From Dicaeum eximium (Eukaryota > Chordata > Aves > Passeriformes > Dicaeidae): 64,000 bases of DNA. The translations under genes were made by a program, and so were the position numbers. The stretch lies in assembly GCA_013396995.1 (NCBI GenBank), contig VWZP01002893.1:310001-374000 (forward strand), read 5' to 3'. Below are positions 1 through 11,215 of this stretch, one piece after another (the first letter of the stretch is position 1; each line of letters opens with the position of its first letter). The notes under the pieces are model-generated. The model did not search any database and was not told the DNA's origin. It worked only from the letters and a program-made list of their open reading frames with translations.

Positions 1-2399
1 TGCTGGCAGCATTTTGACTTGGAACTTTGCAGATCAAGTCAAAATTCATTGAGGGAAAGGAAACAATTTAATCACCTGATTCACAGAGAATCCTGCTGCA
101 ACTATACTGGCCACAGACTGAGGTCATCTCAGGTTGGGGAGGGAGAAGAATGGAGCTGCCCACTCTCCAGGAGAGTGAGAGCAAGAGGCTTAAGGCTCCT
201 CAGTGCTAGAGAAAGTAACGGAGTGCCCTGCAGCTCACAGCCCTGCTTGAAAATGATGGAGGCTGACAGATCTGGGATTAATCTAAAGGTTTCAGCTCTC
301 TGAGCACTGAGTGGAAATTCGCCTGGAAACCACAGCACAGGAGCTCAACATGATGAAAGCACTAACTGGAAGGGGGGAGGCAGAGGCAAGTGTGGGTCAG
401 ATAGCTCGCCCCACCTGATTATGCACAAAGGCTAAAGCCCTCATCTCTTGTTCTCTCTGCCATGTGTCTGGGTAGAGTGGGAAGGTATTTAGTGCTAATA
501 AGAGCATTAAGAAATAGGCCACTTTTATTTTGTACGTTAGGCAGGCTCTGCTGCGGGTGTAACTTTGCATTGCTAATTAGTTTCAAAGGCAAAGCTATAC
601 TGTCAGTGCTCAGCACTCCTGATTGTACCTGCTCATGCTCTCGGAGGAGCCAGGTTGGGTAGCCTGCACAAATACTGTAAGCTGTGGTTTTCCCTATGCA
701 GGTATTTGTAGGTGCTATGCTGCTTGTGTGGGATGAAAAGACAGAGTGGGAGCTAAGGCGTGCTCTGCTGATGCAAACTGGTACTTCTCTTGCTCATCTT
801 GGCTAGCAGCATATGGGAAAGGCTACATCCTGCTCTGTATGTAGCTTTCCTGTGAGACTAGGATGCTGACCTAGTCCTGCATATGGAAGGCCAGGATTTA
901 TCTGATTTGGCATCCATTGAAACTGCTGTTTTACCCATAAAGGTATGGGCACATAGCAACTTTTTTCCTACTACACCCAGGTGCATTTTGCAAGGAAGGA
1001 TGCGTATGTCCCCCCTTGCCCTCAGAGACCAATAACCTTTAGCTGAGGCTGATGGAAGTCTTTTCTCAGTGCAAGAAAATCCCAAATTCTGTACATTCTG
1101 TACTACGTGAGTCTCCACGTATTAGCACAGCTGTCACACTTAGCCATGTCTGCACGTTCATGCCTTCATATCCAATTCCAATACAACACTGCCATCACCC
1201 CTGTTGCTCACATCAAAGGACTGAATGCATTGCAGTGCACAGTTTTAACTCCTTTCAGTTTAGCTTGCTCTATAAATACATAACCCACAGTGAGTGGGCA
1301 TGTGTAGTATATCCCTGTGTATGGTTCTGCTTAGTGCCATGGATGGGGCTGCTGATCTGATTATTTTAAAGTCACTGGGCTACACCTGCTGTAGGTATAA
1401 ATTGGTACAGCACAGTGGTGTTGCCGGTTTATGCTAGGTGAAGATCTGGCCTATAATGTGAATCTATATTAGAAACTGGCTTGTGTTCCTGAAAAGAGGT
1501 GATATTTTGAGTGTATAACCAAATTGGCATTCTTATCCAGGCTTCTACACGGTATAATTGTAATTCCAAAATTATTAGTGTTATTAAATTATTAAATAAT
1601 GTACCAGTGGAAGGTTAGTTTAAGGCTGTGCTTTTTATCTATTTCAAGTGATATTGTTGAACTGAAATCAGCATGGTGATATGTCCCAGCACACCAACTG
1701 GATATGTACCAGAGATGAATGAACACAGGCACAGTTTCAGACCAACCAGCCAAATCTGAACACATGTCCTCTTCTAAGAAAGAAGTTTAGGAGAAATAAT
1801 TTTCAGCTCCATGATCCACACACCCAGTCATTATCACAGGCATTATGATGGTCTCTCCCTGTTTATATTTCAGAAAAGCTCAAAGCCTGAATTGCAATAC
1901 AGTCGTTGCTAATTCAGAGTAAGTGGGTTACTCTGCAGCTGGTATCTGTTTGCCCATCTGATGTATGAATAGCAATCGATTTGGATTTTTTTCTCTAAAC
2001 ATGGTGTGATAGTGAGTATGAGATCACTGCCAAATCTCCATGAGGAATTATGCTTGGTTTGGCTAGAAGACTGATGCAGATTGGCCACCCTATTAATGGG
2101 TGAAATACACAGTCCTCTCCAGCCTGGGGAGTTGTTTTTCCATGGGCATCTTCCTCTGTATTTAGTCTCAGAAACTATAACAAATTAGAGCAAATAGAGG
2201 AAATAAGTGCTCCAGTTCTGAGTCCTGTACTAGACGAATTTCCAATAAATGTATGCTAATACTCATGCTGGGTTTCCTTTATTACCTTCTTTTTGTTCTT
2301 TTCTATTAGATTTACCCTCCTGTAACACCTTACCTCTTCAGAGGGACTGCCAATATTTGGAGATGATTGCCTTTTTATTCTGCTATTATATGATTATTA
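1..2399. other. Non-coding, nothing recognised
   Basis: Unique-looking AT-leaning sequence. Short open frames exist on both strands (the longest is about 100 codons near 1.05-1.36 kb), but none shows a family motif, coding-like composition or a convincing splice-site pair. Nothing repeat-like was recognised. Confidence 0.6.
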
Positions 2400-2872
2400 T
2401 GTATAATAATAGAATAATACAATATCCTGAATGGAAAAAGTGCACAGGGATCATCAAAGTCCAACTCCTGGCTCTGTACAGGACAGCCCCAAGAGTAACA
2501 CATGTACTGAGAGTGTTGTCCAAACGCTCCTTGCACTCTGGCAGCCTCGCTGCCACCACCACTTCATGTCAGTCCCTTGGGTCCTGTCACTGGTCACCAG
2601 AGAGAAGAGATCCATGTCTGCATCTCTGCTTTCCTTCATGAGGAAGCTGTAGCTGCAAGGAGGTCTCCCCTTGGTCTCCTCTATCCCAGGCTAAGCAGAC
2701 CAAGTGACCTCAATCACTCCTCAGACAGCTTCCCCTCCAGACCCTTCACCATCTTCTTAGCCCTCCTTTGGATACTCTGCAATAGCTTTATGTCCTCCTT
2801 ATATTTGGTGCCCCAAACTGCACACAGCGCTCAAGGTGAGGCCACATCAGTGCAGAGTAGAGCAGTTACCTA
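2400..2872 (-). repeat. CR1 LINE, 3'-end fragment (antisense on + strand)
   Basis: The + strand reads as the reverse complement of an avian CR1 3' region. It has an AT-rich terminal stretch, then 'gatcatcaaagtccaactcc', 'tgtccaaacgctcc', 'cactggtcaccagagagaag', 'atgaggaagctgtag', 'gacccttcaccatcttc' and 'gccccaaactgcacacag' in the order typical of CR1. The element is therefore on the minus strand, is 5'-truncated and keeps only about 470 bp. The same subfamily type recurs at 38.84 kb. The overlapping open frames on both strands are by-products of the repeat. Confidence 0.9.
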
Positions 2873-5800
2873 ATGGTAATATTGTTAATTGCTATAATAA
2901 ACATGGATACACCCAACACAACTTTACAGCTATTTTAAGCTCTTTTAAACTTTCCTGAAGTCTGTTCTAGGCTGTTAATCTCATTCTAGGACTGAGGTGT
3001 GAAGAGAAGCCCTTTTCTCCATCAAGCTGACAGCAAGTCTGCTCCTTTGAGATCTTAGGAGACAAAGCAGACAAAGCACCAGGTAAGCTCTACATACTGT
3101 TGGGAACTTCAGAGAAGTAACTCTGTGAAACAGCATTGCAGTTTGTATTTATTCTCCCTGGATGATATCTACATTAAGGCACTTTGTTTACAACTTATGA
3201 CAAAGTTGTTCTCTTCTGCAAGCTGAGCCTGAAGGCAGGAGGCCAGTGTGTGATAGAAAATATGGAGTTTCTCAGAATGACACCTTGCCTTTGCTTTCTC
3301 ATAGCACAGTTTTGAGGAAAAAATTCTTTGGCTTGGTGTGTAAGTAGCAGAGATAGAATCAGCAATGCTCGGAAGAATTCAGGGGTGGGAGGGAGGTAAA
3401 TGGGCTTGGATGAATCAATAACAAACTTGAATCCTTGATCAAAACATGAAGTGACATGCCTGCCTCCTTCCCTTCCCTGCTGTTGTCTGTTCCTGACTTA
3501 GATAAAGCTTGGGGAAGTTGGGGAGTTAACAAATCTTTTTTAGTAAGTGACTTTGCATCTCTACACAATCCCCACATATGGGAATATATTGTGCCAGTCT
3601 CTAGGATGATGTAACATGACAAGTGAAGAGACAAAAGATATATGAACCTCATGCAAAAGACCATGTGCAATTTCTGTCTTTGTGGAGCGAGCTGTGCTGC
3701 AGATAGGCTCTCCAGCAGGGGAATGTTAGAGCTCAGGTTTGTCTGGGTTCTGTTTTCCTCTGTGCTTGTTGAACATTAGGTTGGGAAAAAACTAAGCTGC
3801 TGAGACTTGAGTTCTGGTGCTTTCCCTCATCCCACTGCTGCTGTTTCAATACTGGCCTTCCTTGCTTAGCTTCTTCTGTGTGTCTCACCATGGGAGGTTG
3901 GAGCACACTGCTGCTTCCCTGCCCTCTGCCAAGCCTGATGCTCTATGGCACGACTTCTGGTGCTGCCACTTCCAGGTGGATATGGAGATAACCAGCAATG
4001 TGTTGGCTCTTTCCCAGCCAGTCCCTGCCAGGGAGACAAAAGCAGCACTTAGAACAAACATTATCTTTTGCAGTACATGAAGCTGTGATAAGTTGGGATG
4101 GTACTCGTGAGAAAAAAAGCAATGTGTGTTGAAAGCAAAAAGGACTGTCACCTCAGACCCCAGCCAGCTGAGCCTCTGCTTGCTGGCATGAGATCACTGC
4201 TGAATTTTGAAGACGTGTTTTTCCACACAGATTTGAGAGCTGCTAATGCCATGACTTTGCATCATCAGTGTGACAGAAATTAATCTGTGACATTGCAGTG
4301 AAATTAAAACAGAGAAGACAGTGATGGAACCTAGCCCAGTATCCCCAACTTTTGAATGAAGGCTTCAGTTCCTGCAAGGATCTGCTTCCAGTGGAAACTC
4401 CTCTCAGTTTACACCTTTCTCTGAGGCAAAGTTTGGAAAATATTCCACTGAGGTACTTTAATACAGAGGTGCTGCTTACAAAGTAGATTGCTCCAACATG
4501 TAATATGTTGGCCTGATTTTAGTCACTCTGTATGCTACAGTCTCTGCACAGTCTGCAGTACAGACTTATGGTCTTGTGTTAAAGGTGACAGTGCTGGTTT
4601 ATGGTCCATTTTATACCTCTGTGTGCTGCCCCAAGCCAGGGTTGCAGCCTTGCAGTGGTGTAGGTATAGTTGGTCATGCCTTGGGGCAGGTGGATGGATT
4701 ACATAACCCTTGAAGTCTCCCTTCCAGACCTATTTTCTGTGATTGCAATGCACATGAACCTTGGAGGAAAAACTAACCTGCAGTGCTATGGCACTTTTCC
4801 CACCAACTCTTCATTTGATGGCTCCTTTCTAGATACAAATCCTTCACCTATTCTTTCCCCTTGTCTGCAGCTCTCTAATTCTCCATAAGTGACTCCATAA
4901 GTGCAAAACCACTTCCATGGGAATAACTGAGGCCTTTTTCCCTAGCATCACTTTAGCTGGGTCCCCTGCCCCATGGTGGGACACCCTGCAGCCAGAAGAA
5001 GATGCTCCAGAGCAGTGCTCCAAAAGCAGTGTCAGCTTTTTTCTGCCACTGAGTTGTTTGTTCCAGCCCCTGTTCCCCATTGCTGCAGACAAGGTAGCAA
5101 TTATGCTCCCATCGATCCCTCCTCTTCAGGAATCACCCAGTGCACACTGGCACACCGTCACAATCAATAGCCCAGCCCTTGTGCAGAGACAGCAAGGGGG
5201 CCAAAGAAGCAATTTGCTCACTGGACGGGTTATGATGAAATAATATTGTGTCAGGAGGTGAAGTGGCAGAGTGGCTGGCACTAAATATTTCCCTCTGTAT
5301 TGCCACAGGGAAAGCTAGGGCTTGACGAGATTTAAAGTCAGGCTCAATACCTGCTGCTTAGATCCTGTTGGAGATAAAGTGTAACTGAAAGAATGTGGTG
5401 AAACGATTGTTTAGGAGACAAAATTGATGTGGGCCCTTAAACCTATCACTTCAAAATCGTTCTTACTAGGACTGAGAGGAGGAGATTAAATACCTTTCAT
5501 TTTTGACCTCTAGCTGATAGGTATTAAACACAAACAGGGTTCGTTGTGGATAAAGCTCATGGCTTTCAACAGCCAAGCTCAATCAATTAGTTCATTGGTA
5601 AAAGACAAATATTGCAGGCAAAAAAAGGAATTTCATGCCTTGACAGTTACTGCTGTCATCCCATCTTAGAGGCATGTTACAAATTAGGCAATCAAAGGTA
5701 TCACTTTCAGCCAATTTTTAACAGGCAAAGTAGGGCTAGTAGAAAGACTTCTCTGAAATATTTTTATTGTGTTTTCAGTAGCCCCTTGATGTTGTATCTC

Positions 5801-6076
5801 AAATGAAATGAGTCAAAAGCTTTATGCCTGTTACTCCCTGGTTCAAAGCTCATGCCTAATACATGGTAGTGATCTCTCCTGAGAGAAGTATATTACAGTC
5901 TTCAGCTTTGCTAGGCATAAGCAGAGGACACTGTGGGTGCTCCTTAGCTCAAGGGCCTTGGTGACCATAACACCCATTTGCATGCACTGCTGTCCTCTCA
6001 ACATAGATCAAATACTTGGAAATACATACAATTACTTAGAAACACAATACTGGCTTCTGTCATGGAATCTGTGTTT
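2873..6076. other. Non-coding, nothing recognised
   Basis: No coding exon or recognisable repeat could be supported. Frames of 60-110 codons occur on both strands at 3.36-5.24 kb, but they overlap each other and lack any domain signature. Confidence 0.55.
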
Positions 6077-6310
6077 ATTTGCACAGGATCATTGTGGAGC
6101 ACTGTTAATCTGGAAGCTGCAGATTCAGCACAAATAATCCAGAGGTCCTGTGAGCAGCCTGCATTTAGATTTGCCACCGACTATTTTTCAACACACAGCA
6201 ACCTTATCAATGGAAGCTCTGGGGTCCATCTCTGTAGTGTGCTGTGCCTGAGAGCACAGCCCCAGAGAAACCATGGGATGGCTGGAGGCTGCAGGAAACC
6301 CCAAGGGCTT
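6077..6310 (+). repeat. Left arm of a long inverted repeat
   Basis: About 233 bp that recur as the reverse complement at 6,825-7,057. A hand alignment without gaps gives about 21 mismatches over 230 positions (about 91% identity). The best-kept part is the ~85 bp around 'ccatctctgtagtgtgctg' and 'gaaaccatgggatggctgga', which is essentially identical in both arms. It does not resemble CR1, MIR or the LTRs in this window. It may be two copies of one unrecognised repeat inserted in opposite directions, or an inverted duplication. Confidence 0.85.
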
Positions 6311-6824
6311 AAAACTCTGTTAAAACAGAGGTTAATGTATGCATGGAAGCCAGTGATAACAAGTTATTCAGTCAAATGTGAGTTCACAGGAAAAGAAAGC
6401 TCAGTGTTTAGACCTAGGAAACTGCCTGAAGACTGCTGCTGCTCCCAGCTATGCCTCACACATGCTTTGCCACCCCAGATGCATCATTTAGGCCAGATTT
6501 TTCAGAAGTGCCCAGTTATCTAGAGTGCTTCATTAGTGCTAACCCAAGTGTGGAGCACCTGCAGATGCCCCTCCATCAGCAGGACCTAGCATGCCTCTGT
6601 ACATCTGTTCATCAAGTCAGCCAGCATTTAGGCATCTTGCAGTTATAACAGAGGCTTTCTGCTTTTAGCATCTCTCAGTTTCTACCTTTGTGAAATGGAG
6701 GTAATGCTGCAGGTGATAAACAGCTTAGTGGGAAGCCCCCATTGCAGCAGGTAAACTTTGGGTAACTTGGCACTCCTAAGAAAACCCGAGTCTTAAGTGC
6801 TGTCACAGGCTGCTCACCCCAGCT
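6311..6824. other. Spacer between inverted-repeat arms
   Basis: About 514 bp. It contains a stretch near 6,488-6,530 ('atttttcagaagtgcccagt') resembling an old reptile/bird dispersed repeat, and a MIR-core-like piece at 6,650-6,715. No gene was recognised. Confidence 0.5.
6650..6715 (+). repeat. Possible MIR-type SINE core remnant
   Basis: 'tctcagtttctacctttgtg' followed by 'aaatggaggtaat' resembles the MIR/CORE segment that reads CTCAGTTTCC..CTGTAAAATGGGGATAAT. It is short and diverged, so chance similarity cannot be excluded. Confidence 0.3.
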
Positions 6825-7057
6825 AAGTCCTTGGAGTTTCCTGCAGCCTCCAGCCATCCCATGGTTTCTCTGGGGCTGTGCTCTCAGGCACAGCACACTA
6901 CAGAGATGGACCCCAGAGCTGCCATTGATCAGGTTGCTGTGTGTTGAAAAGCAGGCTGTGGCCAGCCTAAATGCAGGCTGCTCACAGGGCCCCTGGACAA
7001 CTTGTGCTGACTGTGCAGCTTCCAGATTAACAGTGCTCCACAGTGATTCTGTACAAA
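6825..7057 (-). repeat. Right arm of a long inverted repeat
   Basis: Reverse complement of 6,077-6,310 at about 91% identity, 514 bp away. Similarity stops abruptly on both sides: outside near the 'attt' shared by both arms, and inside after 'ctta'. A transcript crossing both arms could fold into a stem of over 200 bp. Confidence 0.85.
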
Positions 7058-10000
7058 TGCAATACAGGGCCCTTGGTGAATAAATGGGGGCAGCAATGTT
7101 TGAGCCAGGCCTGGCAAAGTAAGGAGCAATTCACTGGCAAGCAGAGAGCATCTGGCTTCCCCCAGCCCTGCAGAGGCAAAGGGCGAGGCATGAGCCACCC
7201 TCTCCGTGCTGTGCAGCTCCCATCTCTGCCAGATGAGTGGTGCTTGTTTGTCACCACAGAAAGGAAAACCCAGCCATGTGCAAGCACAACATCTGCTCGG
7301 TGGGGCTGCTGCTGCTTGGCACTTGCCAGTGCAGGCTTGGCACTGTGTGCTGGACCCCACACCACGCTGCCTGGCTGCAGTGCAAGAAGGGTCAGGGGTG
7401 TGTGTGCCTCCCGCCAGCAGGCTCAGAACTGCTGCATCAGAGCCTTAAGTGAAGATTTAGTGGCTGTTAGGGATGTGAGCAGGGCCTGGCAAGCTGAGGC
7501 CAGTGGGCTCTGCCAGGACACACCACCTGCCTGTCCCTAGGGGTTAGGAGGAGCTGGGCAGAGTGGGCTGGTAGCTGATAATAGGTGTTTGGCTGCATTT
7601 CCCACGGTTTGCCATGAGAATTTGGAGGATGCCTCCCTCTTTCTGTAGGGTTTCCTACCTGGAAATGCACTTAACAAGACATTTGCAGATTTCTTTATTT
7701 TTGTCCATTGCAGTGCAAATGAATCTGACTCAAATCCTTAAATGCCAACACTTTTTTGGTACTGATTCATCTCTGGATATGACACTAATGTCTCCCCCTT
7801 AACCCCATTTGTGGTTAAGTTAAGCCATGGCATAGCCCTGCCTGAGGGCAAAAGGAATGTGTTCCTGTGCAAGACAGGAAAGCTCTGCCTCAGTGATTGG
7901 GCAGCATCAGCCCCAAAGATGCAGGGGTGTTGTGGGGCACAGGTCTCCCCTTGTTGAACTGAGGAGTCCATGCCTCTTATCTGTATTTGTGTAGTGATGA
8001 GGGCTTTCCACTAGAGAGAGACATGAGTACACACAGAAAACCTGTTTGCTATTAGTATCACACAGTTCACCTGGCCAACATGGTGCAAAAGGGAATGGCT
8101 GGAGCTGATCATGAAATGAGCTTTTTTTGCCCTGCTGAAATTTTTATTTATCTTTTCTGACTGACACCTGTCTTCAAGATGGGGTTTGGCAAAGAATTTT
8201 TTTTCCCTTGCTTTAAAACAACCCATTTTTATCCTTTCTAGTTCTTACAGAAGAGACCAAAATATATTGACAGTCTTACATATTAAATATCTTAAATATT
8301 GGACATTCTTACAATAAAAAATAAGGAAACTTGCCAAAAAAGCTTTTATTAGAAATACTTTTTTTGAGAAAATATTCAGCTGGTTGCTGTTTATCTAACA
8401 AGAAACTGGATATTACCCAGGCAAAGTTTGGTAACTCTCGTGTACCTTTTTTTCTCTATAGACAAATCCCAATTCAGTGACCTCTGAAAGGTGCACATCT
8501 TGTGGAAGGACCATGATGATATTGAACACGATATATTTAAGAGCAGAAGTAAAGCATAACTTTCTTAGCTGAAAATCCTAGAGAAATACAAACATGGCCA
8601 ATGACAGTGGTGTTAATACTTCTTTATTTATATGTCATGCTGTAATGTGTGTAGGCAGCCAGGCCTGTGCTTTGCACACCAGAGGAAGCTGGTCCTTTTG
8701 GCTGTTTCTCACCAAAGACCCACACAGCCAGCAGAGCAAACCCTCTGAGTGTCCTTTTGGAACAGTGTCCATTTGAAGGGAGGTGTCTTCAGCACATCAT
8801 GTATTGTTATATGTATACAGGGCTGGTTTTCCCATGGGGCCACCTGCAGCTCTGAGTGCAGAGGGTGAGCAGCACCTAAAGCTGCTTTGCCTGGGATTTG
8901 TGCTGAGCACACAACTCAGGGTGGCAGTGCTGTGAGTCACACAAGTTCTTCTATTTTTGGATCCTGTTTTTGAATGCTTTCCCCTGTGGTATATGGGTGG
9001 TTGGAGGAAACACACACATGCAGGCTTCACATACTGCAAATAGAAAGTCTGCATTTAAAGGCCTCCTATTGCTTACTTGCAGATCCTGCCAAACTTCAAC
9101 CTGCTAGTCTTGATAAACACACTCTCCTGGGGTGTTGCTCACTGGGAACAGATGGTCCCATGGGAAACAGATGGCCTCAGAGCTGGGAACTTCCATGAGC
9201 TTTTATGGGAGATGGGATCCCATCCTTTACCTCAAAGGCCCATCCTAAAGGCACAGTGACAGCATTCTCCTCTAGCAGGTTTCTCATCCCACGAGACATC
9301 TCCTTTCATTGCCATCAGGTGTGAGTGGGTACCTGAAGCAGGGTGTTCCAATGCACAGGCAGTATCCAACTTTCTGAAGGACATAGAAGAAATCTGAGGA
9401 GTGAAGAGGGAAATAGGTAAAACATATAGATTGAAAGACTATGAAGTAATGGTCTTATTTTTTGGTGCGTTCCAAATGTCTCCTTGCCTGCAGGTAAGAG
9501 TCTTGCACTACCTAGGGTAAGATCATCACACTCCTTCATCATGACTGGAGACTGGGGTGTAAATCCATTGCTCTAGGTCTCTTGTGAGTTAACATGGACC
9601 TGAACAAGTCACTTTTCAATACTCTTGAATTACAGTCCCAGCTTTGGTCTATTTTATAATCTTGGGAAGCAGAGGTGCTGGATTTAACTGATCTCTTCAC
9701 CATCAACAGCCATTCCTGGAAATGAATCACTGCCTCTTAGATTGTTTCCCTGATGTTTTCAAAGAACATCTGATATCTTAAAGAGATGTCTTTTCCTTTT
9801 GTGTTTATCTAACCTGGAGCTATTATCACTGTAGTAGCTGCTGTATTCATAACACCAGGGGCAGAAAGCCTCTGCATCCTGCCCAAGGCACCCCTCTCCT
9901 AGTTCTCTGTAACATTTCTTGAGGGATATGGCCTAGACACAAGAAAAATTTTAAGCTCCCAGTTCATATTTGTTCTTAATTTTCCCTTTGAAAACTGGCC

Positions 10001-10599
10001 CTCAGCTAGTGCAGTGTTCTCAAAACCTGCAACCCTTTGTTACATCAAGTTTTTTTTGCGTCAGTTTGAAGCCCAGTCTTTCTGTGGGGAGATAATCCCA
10101 AAAATAAGGGAAAAACTGTGAAGAGATACTGTAGCTGGGAAATTCTACCTCAGGATCCTGTTTTGTTGTATATCACTTCCTCCCTCTGTAACCCCACTCT
10201 GGCCTCCTAACAAATGCCTCTCTCCACTTGTTTGTGGACTTTCATTCTATTTCAGAAATTTGGTAAATGCAGAATCCTTTAGAAAAATTAGACTAAAAGC
10301 TGTTCTAACCCAATGTTTCTTCCCTCTTCTTTCAAAGCCCAGTGCACATTAAACAAAACTTATATGCTTCTTGAAGCTGCCTCTGTTATTATTGGAACTG
10401 ATGCACATTCACTCCAACCAATCTATTTTTGTTTGAACCACTTACTCTGTATGAAACCAAGCATAATAACTACAGTCAATATAGATATATTTGTTTTCAT
10501 TTAAACTCCTAAGTGTGCAAAAAGCAAAAAATGCTTTTCTCCCCGAAAACCAATATATATGTATAATATGCAGAAAATGTCTGTATCAGTCAAAGCAGG
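7058..10599. other. Non-coding, nothing recognised
   Basis: The 7.05-7.55 kb part is GC-richer and has frames of up to 165 codons on both strands, but with no domain signature, and the opposite strand is equally open. The rest is AT-leaning with no recognised repeat or exon. Confidence 0.5.
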
Positions 10600-11215
10600 A
10601 GTGGCCGGTGGCGCAGGGGCCGCTGCCCACATCGCTGGCACTGCCACCCGCGGCGTCGGGCGCAGGGACCGGGACTTCCACAGGGATAGGAGGGCACCGG
10701 GTCTGCGGGGACAGCAGCTTCTCCAGGGAAGCTGGAGCTGTCCCTTCCTGGAGCGGCGGGAGGGAACAGACAGCGTGTCCGGTGCTGCGGGCTCAGAGCA
10801 CGGGCGGGCTCGGCCGTGTGAGCCCCCGCGCACGACGAGGGCTCGGCCTCGGGAGCGGCGGCTCCTGAGCCTCCTGGGGACTCTGAGGCACCTCTGTCAC
10901 AGCAGGTTTTGGAAAGGGCGGCAAGTGCCGTGCTCAGGGACCAAGGAGGCCAGAGCAGCAGGGGACACCGAGGGGGAGTCCAAGGCCGCGCTGGCGCAGA
11001 GCAGCAGCTGAGCCGGGCTCAGGCCGGGCTGGGCTGGGCCGGGCTGGGCTGGGCCGGGCTGGGCTGGGCCGGGCTGAGGCGGGTCGGGCTGGCCTGGGCT
11101 GGCCTGGGCCGGGCTGGGCTGGGCTGGGGCGGCAGCTGCAGGCGCAGGAGGCGAAGGCACTGACCTCGTTTTCCTGCGTTGCTCTTGCGCTCAGGGGCAG
11201 TCAGAGGGATGGCGT
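10600..11215. promoter_or_regulatory. GC-rich, CpG-dense island (orphan)
   Basis: The base composition changes abruptly from AT-rich to very GC-rich, with many CpG dinucleotides ('ccgcggcgtcgggcgcaggg', 'cgcacgacgagggctcggcc'), then returns to AT-rich sequence near 11,280. This fits a CpG island. No TATA box, start codon in a convincing frame or known first exon was recognised. Frames of up to 150 codons on both strands reflect the absence of AT-rich stop codons. It may be the promoter of an unannotated or non-coding transcript, or merely a GC-rich patch around the minisatellite it contains. Confidence 0.65.
11015..11136 (+). repeat. GGGCTGGGCC-type GC-rich minisatellite
   Basis: Imperfect tandem repeats of GGGCT/GGGCC pentamers forming a 15-bp higher unit ('gggctgggctgggccgggct'). 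The G-rich + strand has many GGG runs spaced by two bases, suitable for G-quadruplex formation. The reverse strand encodes only proline/alanine/glutamine repeats, which are not evidence of a gene. Confidence 0.9.

Noticed and set aside
5978..6523. 181-codon plus-strand frame
   Set aside because: It runs through the left inverted-repeat arm, and the same peptide reappears on the other strand in the right arm. This is a repeat effect without coding evidence.
7043..7540. 165-codon plus-strand frame in a GC-richer patch
   Set aside because: The opposite strand is equally open (143 codons), no start context or domain is visible, and no CpG-island promoter is adjacent.
10559..11163. Alanine/proline/glycine-rich frames over the GC island
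   Set aside because: They exist on both strands and include the pentamer minisatellite translated as PAQPG-type repeats, which signals composition rather than a protein.
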